The notes under the pieces are model-generated. The model made no database searches, was not told the DNA's origin, and was given only the letters and a program-made list of their open reading frames with translations. From NCBI GenBank assembly GCA_040285745.1, contig JAUFOR010000003.1:1426001-1490000 (forward strand): DNA of 64,000 nt, given 5' to 3'. Below are positions 58,202 through 64,000 of the stretch, one piece after another. Each line of letters starts with the position of its first letter. The first letter of the stretch is position 1. This DNA is from Barthelona sp. PCE. Its lineage: Eukaryota; Metamonada: BaSk clade. A program made the position numbers and the translations under genes.

Positions 58202-58855
58202 TTAACTCCTTACAGTATATACGTATGATTTAGCGTTATCAGCATAACTTCTTTTTAACATTTGTCGACCATTTTCTTTTGTTATAGTAATTAATTCTTG
58301 TGCCAATTCTTCAGGGAACCCATTATCTAGTAAAATACTAACCAATTTATGATCGGCAACACCACGACATATGTTTTCATATATCCAATCAAGCCATTCA
58401 TCTGGAACACGGTTCAGCATAAAGTCATAGAAGTCCAAATAGCTGACCTTTCCGTCGCTGTTGCTGTCCAGCTCGAGGATTTCTCTGATAGCCATTCGAA
58501 TAGCATCTTCTTCCCATCCTTCTTGGGCTAAGACCCTTCTGATACCATCAGGTGTAACAAATCCACGGTAGAGGTCTGATACGTCGAACTTTTTGAACTC
58601 TGCAAGTACATTAAGTTCTACTGGGGACTTATTGTGACGCATCTCCAGGAAAGTTTCGAAGTTGACTTTTGTGTTGGTTTGGCTAACCTCCCTGATGATT
58701 CCTTTGAGTTCTGTGATATCAGGATACAAACCCAGCGATCGCATAATAGTTCTGAGATCTGTGTGGGAAATTTGGCCATCTCCGTCGATGTCAAACATGT
58801 TGAAGAGATGTCGTGTGGAATCGAGCGGCTCAACGTAGTCGGAATTGAACAGCAT
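58202..58855 (-). CDS. EF-hand calcium-binding protein
   Basis: 217 residues from ATG at 58855, preceded by CCTTTACACAC (the longer frame starts at GTG). Four EF-hand positions can be traced: DIDGDGQISHTD (about residue 22) and DSNSDGKVSYLD (about 130) are good loops, although position 12 is Asp rather than Glu. The intervening two are degenerate. An extra helical C-terminus of about 60 residues (WLDWIYENICRG...) extends beyond calmodulin/centrin length. It is a calmodulin-like sensor; partner unknown. Confidence 0.88.
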   Translation of the reverse strand: MLFNSDYVEPLDSTRHLFNMFDIDGDGQISHTDLRTIMRSLGLYPDITELKGIIREVSQTNTKVNFETFLEMRHNKSPVELNVLAEFKKFDVSDLYRGFVTPDGIRRVLAQEGWEEDAIRMAIREILELDSNSDGKVSYLDFYDFMLNRVPDEWLDWIYENICRGVADHKLVSILLDNGFPEELAQELITITKENGRQMLKRSYADNAKSYVYTVRS

Positions 58856-59155
58856 GTGTGTAAAGGATACAGTGGAAAAAACGGTTGATTTGTGAAGTTT
58901 CGTTTGTTCCGCTGGTAGATACCGTGTATTTACCCTTAGTTTGGAATTATAATCGTATGAATTATAGTTTAGTGATACTTTGACCACAGTTTTAGAAAGG
59001 TTTGTTTGTCAGGTATTTGTGGGCTTTACTGGATTATTACAAAGTTAATATGGGATTAATTAACCTAATACGGTAACCAAATCTAACAAAGCATTCATAG
59101 GATTTGTTAAACAAAACTTTCCCTTTTCTTATTGTATTTTTCGGGTTCTTTTTGA

Positions 59156-59380
59156 ATGGATCTTAGTAGGAGGTTAGCAGCCATCACAAGCTACAAGGCA
59201 CAACTTGAGGGATTAGAAAGAGCATTGCCAGTTTCGCAAGCTTCACGTGAGCTTCTTCAACACATAAAATTGGTCAATGACCCGATGCTACCACAGATTC
59301 CAGACAACTTAAGCATATCCGGAGAGATACCTAACCGTTGGCGTGATAATACTGTTAGCTCAACGTGCTTTTGTCTGTAG
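59156..59380 (+). CDS. Heterotrimeric G-protein gamma subunit-like protein
   Basis: 74 residues, within the usual gamma size (65-75). An N-terminal helix (LSRRLAAITSYKAQLEGLERALP) leads to VSQASRELLQHIKLVNDPMLPQIP, which parallels the gamma pattern SKAAADLMxYC...DPLLTPVP. The protein ends CFCL, a CaaX box for prenylation (terminal Leu suggests geranylgeranyl). G-gamma pairs with a WD40 G-beta and anchors it to membranes. Only size, one motif block and the CaaX end support this. Confidence 0.75.
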   Translation: MDLSRRLAAITSYKAQLEGLERALPVSQASRELLQHIKLVNDPMLPQIPDNLSISGEIPNRWRDNTVSSTCFCL

Positions 59381-60656
59381 CAGTATTCAACAGCACAACC
59401 ATCTGTACATAGTAGTTTCAGACACCTTAACTGATTTAATCACTGATTGTGATTAGTTCAATATTTGGAGGTTGTATTACGCTGCATTCGACTCAGATTG
59501 TAATCTTATGTACATTAATATCGTTAGCAACAATTTCAAAGCTGAAACAAAATCAGAAAGTTAACACGATCTATTCACTTGAGCAAATTAAGAGTTTGAT
59601 ATGCAGTATCATACATAATAGATTTTACGCTCTCCTTTTACATCAAAAATATAAAGGAGCAATTCAATGTAATCGGGAAGGTTTGTATGAGATCTGTAGT
59701 GCAAAATACATTTGTTTATGTATTAATTATTGATAATAATTGGAAAAATTGAAAAACCAACATTTATGTGAGTTATTTCACATTACAATGTATAAGATCG
59801 ATGGAAACCCATGAACAAGCGTGTTAGAAGAGCTAAATATGTTTGAACATGGTGTTTTTTTACTAAAAAATTTCAAAGAAGCTGATATTTCTGAACAAAT
59901 TCATCACATTGTTTTTCTTGTTAACCCTAAAACAGATCTCTGTACTAATGCTAATATGATGGATTACGATTTCTTGTATTTTTTATTGCGAGAACTATGA
60001 CGTACAATAGTACTTATGGAAATGTTACAATACAACGTATATGATTCTATCAACTTTAGAATGTTGTACTGATTCTATGTCACAAGTCCTTAAAAAGTCT
60101 GTTCTGGTTTCAAATACACACAGCGTCATGTTTTTTCAAATGAATATTGAAAACCAAGGGAAATTAGCTGTCTGGAAAAGGAGGCCAGCAGTCAGGAAGG
60201 TCACTTACACTCGTGGAAATAGATAATATTGGAAATGATGAACGTTTACAGAGATCTGTACGTGGTAGGATCAAAGTGGTACTAACAAATAAAATAAATT
60301 AATCCACGGAATGTAGTATGTGAGAATAAAAAATATCTAATACGAAATAGTGTCGTGTTATTCACAAGCGTTACAAAAATAAAATAAAAATTTGGGAGCA
60401 GTTCATAATACAACTATAGCATCCGTAGAGATCGCAGTTCCCGTAGAAGTGCAAGGAAATTTACAGTCTTGTGAGGAAATCTCAGAAATGATTCTATATT
60501 ACATTTCTTCACTTCTTTCATTATTTATGGTCATTTAAGGGGCAAATTAAGCTTTACCTAATAATATTACAGTGATATCAAACAAGTATATATAAGAAAA
60601 AGCGGCCGAAAATGAAAATAGATTCTTTCACTAAACATTACAATTTTTTGAAACAT
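59381..60656. other. Gene-poor AT-rich region with decayed coding fragments
   Basis: 1276 bp without an intact gene. Fragments with coding character are 59815-60000 (separate entry) and a 61-codon ORF at 60041-60226 (MILSTLECCTDSM... KRRPAVRKVTYTRGN) with no recognised family. The remainder is AT-rich spacer. Confidence 0.5.
59815..60000 (+). pseudogene. Coding relic resembling Vps33/Sec1-family N-terminal segment
   Basis: A frame open from 59815 to TGA at 60000 reads LNMFEHGVFLLKNF and then HHIVFLVNPKTDL. Vps33 proteins have EHGVxxMFLL... followed by NVVFLVRPKLxLM at this spacing. No upstream or downstream continuation is found, so this looks like a surviving fragment of a dead copy. The family call rests on two short blocks read by eye. 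Confidence 0.35.
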
Positions 60657-60923
60657 TTACAAAACTCCGTCATCATACTCACTTTCTTGATCACTTTCTT
60701 GAACACGGTTATCCTCTGCTTCTTGAACATTCTGTTGAGTTCCAGAACACCCTATAACTACATTTCTTCGACCTTTAACTCTTAAATTTGTATTGCCTAT
60801 TTCGACATTTCCTACATTTTGATTGTTTTGATTCCCAAAATCACATCCAATAATAACACTATTGTTAGCTCTGAGGTTTTCCATACCTCTGTTACCAATT
60901 AAAACATTGTTGTTACCGTTCAT
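60657..60923 (-). CDS. Small Asn-rich repeat protein (NxVxIG repeats)
   Basis: 88 residues from ATG at 60923; an upstream ATG at 60995 would add 24. Four or five short repeats of the form NNVLIG, NSVIIG, GNVEIG, RNVVIG are spaced by 12-17 residues, with acidic C-terminus (DQESEYDDGVL). The NSVxIG unit resembles the coil repeat of YadA-type trimeric autotransporter heads and other left-handed beta-solenoids. There is no signal peptide with the short start. The function is unknown; it may be a genuine small gene or a low-complexity remnant. Confidence 0.5.
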   Translation of the reverse strand: MNGNNNVLIGNRGMENLRANNSVIIGCDFGNQNNQNVGNVEIGNTNLRVKGRRNVVIGCSGTQQNVQEAEDNRVQESDQESEYDDGVL

Positions 60924-61964
60924 TTTGGTAGCGGTGTGGAAAAATGAAGATAGTGGTATTTTTTGAAAGACTACAAGATGATATTCACTATTCATGAGCG
61001 AAGATCTGAGAAACAAACATGATTCATGACTAAACGGATGGGAAATTGTGTTTTATTAATGAATATCACTGAAGAAATTCTGTGTCAAGGTGTTTTTAAA
61101 TGAATCACACTATTTACTTTGCAAACACGAAAACAGAGTTTGTTTCTGGTTGGAGATTGATTTAGAAATCTGGATAACTGAACGAAATGTAACTTTCTGT
61201 GGAATCAATTGCACAAGTAACACGATTATGACAGCTCAAACGCCCTTCAGCGTCCCGTGGTGCTGCGTGCGGGTCTGGTCTGCGTTGAGCTTGCGACTGA
61301 AGCTTTTATTGAAATCTTTTTGTTAAATTATTAAATTATGAGTAAAATATGTGCTAATTCAGCCAAAGGAACCATCATCGGAACGGAGCGCCTCTATCAA
61401 GAGCCTTGCTAACAAGAATGTTGATAGAGTTCACGCTGGTTCAAAATTTTGGAATTTTTCTCAGGTATATAATGTTATAGTCATCGCACATGATTAAGAG
61501 TAAGCTTCAAAAATGCATCCAACTAAAAAACAGTTAGAAAACATAAAGCAAGGTAAAATCGAAGATCCAATGTGCTTATTCCTTTGGAGCACTCGATCGG
61601 TACTGTTTCCCTGACCAAACGGTTTTGAATTTCACTAAAACTGTATATACGTAGTTATATAAAAACTTTCATACTCTTTACCATGTTAGGAAACTTTTGG
61701 GTACTGATTTAGAATTTTTTCATATCTAATGGGTCTTGGAGGTATTTTTTTCCTCATATTACGACAATATGCTTTCTGCATCTGCACAATTGTTTATCCA
61801 CGAATATGAGGAGAAAAGTATATTGCGACCAGGTTTTAAAGAAAAAATGGACATATGAGCAAAAGGTGATGAGTTTATCAAAAAGGCAACAAACTATATT
61901 AGCTCCTTTCTCACCTTTTTTCACAACTCATTACAGTTGTTCAGGTCTTCTTTTCTTTGCAAAC
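60924..61964. other. Intergenic region with scattered coding-like fragments
   Basis: About 1 kb without an intact gene. Short in-frame blocks look like decayed exons: 61341 onward (MSKICANSAKGTIIG, then in another frame SLANKNVDRVHAGSKFWNFSQ followed by GTATAT), and 61514 onward (MHPTKKQLENIKQGK, then YSFGALDRYCFPDQTV in another frame). No family is recognised. Confidence 0.4.
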
Positions 61965-62948
61965 ATGCCACGGACGATCACAAGAGTCAGTGATGACTTT
62001 ATATTCACTCCAATCGGATCCAAAGTCGTTGTGAGTAGTAGTAATGAATATAGAAATACCAAGCGAATGTGTATAATGGACAAATACACCAGTTTAGCCA
62101 TATATACACCTTTGCAGGTGTTTACAGGGTGCAATTTTAAATTTGATATGTTGAGGCCCACTTTACAGGAACCATCTATCTTTTACCGCACGGCACACAT
62201 CGACGATGATTACTCCACGATTGAGATGTTCGATTTTTCTGATGGAGAGTTTAAGTTCATCAACAATGTTGATCTTCTCTTTGAGTTTCAAGGTTGTTTG
62301 TTGAATAGACGCTTTTTATTTTGTGAATCTCGTTCCCATTCCAGAAGCTCAAACGTTGAAGGTCATATTTTTGATCTAGAACTTGATGAAGACGTTAGTA
62401 TGCATATCATCAATCATGCAACCACTCTACAATACGTTGTTATCAGAAACTATGTTTTTTTGATTGGTTATTACAGAAACAAATGCAGTGTTAGGGGTAT
62501 GTTTTCTTTTGCAATTGCAAATGACTGAAAGCCTACTTTTGAAGAACATAATCCTATGATGTACGTTAGTCTTTGATCTCACACCAGGAGATAATCACAT
62601 AATCTGGAGAAAGGGTAAGAAGTACTTCAGCAGCATGGTTCTAGGTGGAAAATTGGCCAATTTCCAGTTTCTTTTTCAGATGACAAAGCGTGAAGTCAAT
62701 TGTTTATTTGTTTTAGGGATCATTGATATCCCACTATCATTCACAAGAAGAAAGCAACGTTTAGAGACGCTCCATTTGCCCTTGATCTGTACAATAACTC
62801 TCTTTTGCTGTTGGTGGGAGATCAAGGATATGTAGAAGTCAACGGTGTGAAAATGATTCGAGACAACGTAAAATTCATTAGTCTGTCGACTTCCACACAC
62901 AATGTGATGTCTCTAAATTTTCTGCATTTGGATTTTTTAAGTAGTTAA
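61965..62948 (+). pseudogene. Unrecognised broken gene (one stop and two frameshifts)
   Basis: ATG at 61965 opens 187 codons (MPRTITRVSDDF...) to TGA at 62526. Coding character continues: KPTFEEHNPMM in the same frame, then frame +1 with DLTPGDNHIIWRKGKK and VNCLFVLG, then from 62727 the original frame with ATFRDAPFALDLYNN and LLLLVGDQGYVEVNG to TAA at 62946-62948. Together about 325 residues, beta-rich and Phe/Asp-rich like the frameshifted gene at 40250, which also starts MPR, although clear homology between them is not visible. It is tail-to-tail with the GTPase at 62979. Confidence 0.55.
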
Positions 62949-62978
62949 TAGTAAAGAAAAACTTAACACTGTTTATTG

Positions 62979-64000
62979 TTAGAACCCCTGGAAGACCTTA
63001 CAATCATCACCAACCGTGTCAATCTTCATAAAACCAATTGCACGACCATCTAAACGGAGTGCAACAGCCTGCAAACACCTCTCGCCAACAACTCTGAAAG
63101 GCTGTCTTCTCACAACCTCGATTGTTATTCTGGGGTCATGTTTGATAGTGTGCCATATAGACTGTGCAAGGAAATGCACCTCCTTATCCGATGTTCCTAT
63201 TCTGCGGATGATACCTGTGATCATTTCACCGCACCAACAACATTCAATTTCTTCACCTAACAATAAAGGTCGTTTGGGGTTAAACAGCGGCGTCAGCCTG
63301 AATTCACCCTCAATGAGATCATACGTTTCATTGTCATGCTCCCACATGAGAATGTCACCGGGTGTGATGTTATGGTGACCAGCCAGGCGAATTTTGACAA
63401 AATCACCGGTTGCAGCTGCTGTTGTCATTGCTCCAAACACCTCGATAGACTTGACTGTGACAGCTTCAGCGTTATGGCCGACGAGAAGCTTGTCTCCTGT
63501 CGTCAAACAACCGCGCACGATACGTCCGTGAACGACAAGGCCCAACCCCTGCACAATTCCGCTCGAGAACACAACAACCATCGGTGGTTGCTCTAAGAGC
63601 TCACGGGAAGGTGCCTTATCGACGAGGTTCTTCTCCATCTGATCTAAAAGGGTGACGCTGGTCCCCAGATCCTCAGATGGAGCATTGATGTTAAGGTGGG
63701 GGGCCTGTACGGAGTTGGAACGCGCAACAATGGGCACAAAACGCACATTTTTGTTGAGTTTTAGTATGTGCATCAAAGCGTTCTTGACCTCGTTGAATTT
63801 AGATAACATATCAGCCTCACGATCCAGTTTGTTCACAGCGACGATCAGTGGATGGTTTTCATTCATTAAACCAAGAAAACTGGCAACACTGAGATGCTCA
63901 AAAAGTTGACCGGTTTTTGCAAACTGGACGATTTCCGAAATGGGGTCTGATCCGTCAACCACAAGCACAGCACTGTCGGCAACAACAGCACCACGGAATG
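62979..64000 (-). CDS. HBS1/eRF3-like translational GTPase, C-terminal part (runs off right edge)
   Basis: The reverse frame runs from the window edge to TAA, with about 340 codons visible. It begins within the G domain at FRGAVVADSAVLVVDG (G3-G4 interval), followed by G4 VAVNKLD. Domain 2 (VVFSSGIVQGLGLVVHGRIVRGCLTTGDKLLVG) and domain 3 (HNITPGDILMW, RPLLLGEEIECCW, IGFMKIDTVGD) are those of EF-1A relatives. The sequence is diverged from EF-1A itself, so Hbs1 (ribosome rescue) or eRF3 (termination) are the best options. The P-loop is outside the window. Confidence 0.85.
   Translation of the reverse strand, partial: FRGAVVADSAVLVVDGSDPISEIVQFAKTGQLFEHLSVASFLGLMNENHPLIVAVNKLDREADMLSKFNEVKNALMHILKLNKNVRFVPIVARSNSVQAPHLNINAPSEDLGTSVTLLDQMEKNLVDKAPSRELLEQPPMVVVFSSGIVQGLGLVVHGRIVRGCLTTGDKLLVGHNAEAVTVKSIEVFGAMTTAAATGDFVKIRLAGHHNITPGDILMWEHDNETYDLIEGEFRLTPLFNPKRPLLLGEEIECCWCGEMITGIIRRIGTSDKEVHFLAQSIWHTIKHDPRITIEVVRRQPFRVVGERCLQAVALRLDGRAIGFMKIDTVGDDCKVFQGF

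Noticed and set aside
40250-62948. The two MPR-starting broken genes as paralogues of one family
   Set aside because: They share composition and the first three residues, but I cannot align convincing blocks by eye.
1-64000. Genome-wide reassignment of UAA and UAG to Gln
   Set aside because: Many genes with conserved C-termini end at TAA or TAG at the expected length (for example NAT10, PIKfyve, dCTP deaminase), so only a limited UAG effect is possible.
1-64000. tRNA, rRNA or CRISPR features
   Set aside because: No TTCRA-type B boxes with matching cloverleaf arms, no rRNA-like blocks and no regularly spaced direct repeats were found on reading.

Overview
This is a gene-dense piece of a eukaryotic nuclear genome. 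It has long, mostly uninterrupted ORFs, short AT-rich spacers, frequent tail-to-tail and head-to-head packing, and only a few spliceosomal introns. Five introns can be read with confidence. They begin GTATG and end in one fused branch-point/3' splice signal, CTAAC-NNY-TAG, always 11 nt long. A fixed branch-point-to-AG block, few introns and a bacterial-type ferredoxin are what is known from anaerobic metamonads (parabasalids, diplomonads and relatives). I therefore infer a metamonad-like anaerobic protist but cannot name the species. TAA, TAG and TGA all end genes here, so the code looks standard apart from one striking in-frame TAG.

Layout. 1-9 kb: kinesin head (partial), PP2A/PP4/PP6-type catalytic subunit, dihydropyrimidinase, a CUB/EGF type I membrane protein, a phospholipase B-like hydrolase and LSm2. 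9-22 kb: unrecognised helical proteins and two ubiquitin-specific proteases (one USP4/15-like, one USP7-like). 23-31 kb: a seven-TM protein followed closely by a CPBP/CAAX-type intramembrane protease, a CNNM/CorC-type transporter, a Fab1/PIKfyve lipid kinase and an intron-split ferredoxin. 31-42 kb: an EF-hand protein ending in a CaaX-like box, a HECT E3 ligase, a DYRK kinase, a third USP with a C-terminal DUSP domain and a frameshifted unknown gene. 42-52 kb: NAT10/Kre33 RNA cytidine acetyltransferase, elongin C, PP2A B55 subunit (three exons), a multi-TM protein, dCTP deaminase and a membrane-anchored cyclic nucleotide phosphodiesterase. 52-64 kb: a RING protein with AIR9-like repeats, a coiled-coil protein, a C2H2 protein, a second DYRK-like kinase, an EF-hand protein, a G-protein gamma-like subunit, a gene-poor stretch with decayed coding fragments, a broken unknown gene and an HBS1/eRF3-like GTPase (partial).

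Several genes fit shared processes, although eukaryotic neighbours need not be co-regulated. Ubiquitin signalling is heavily represented (three USPs, a HECT, a RING, elongin C). A G-protein/cyclic-nucleotide theme is suggested by a seven-TM protein, G-gamma, phosphodiesterase and CAAX protease. The catalytic and B55 subunits of PP2A are both present, 45 kb apart.

The most notable observations are: a TAG codon exactly where the phosphodiesterase family has Gln in its QGD motif; the rigid intron signal; a ferredoxin lacking one cluster ligand; a decayed second copy of the kinesin 5' end; relics of a CUB protein and of other genes; and a 26-27 bp inverted repeat upstream of a DYRK gene. No tRNA, rRNA, CRISPR array or intact transposon was seen.
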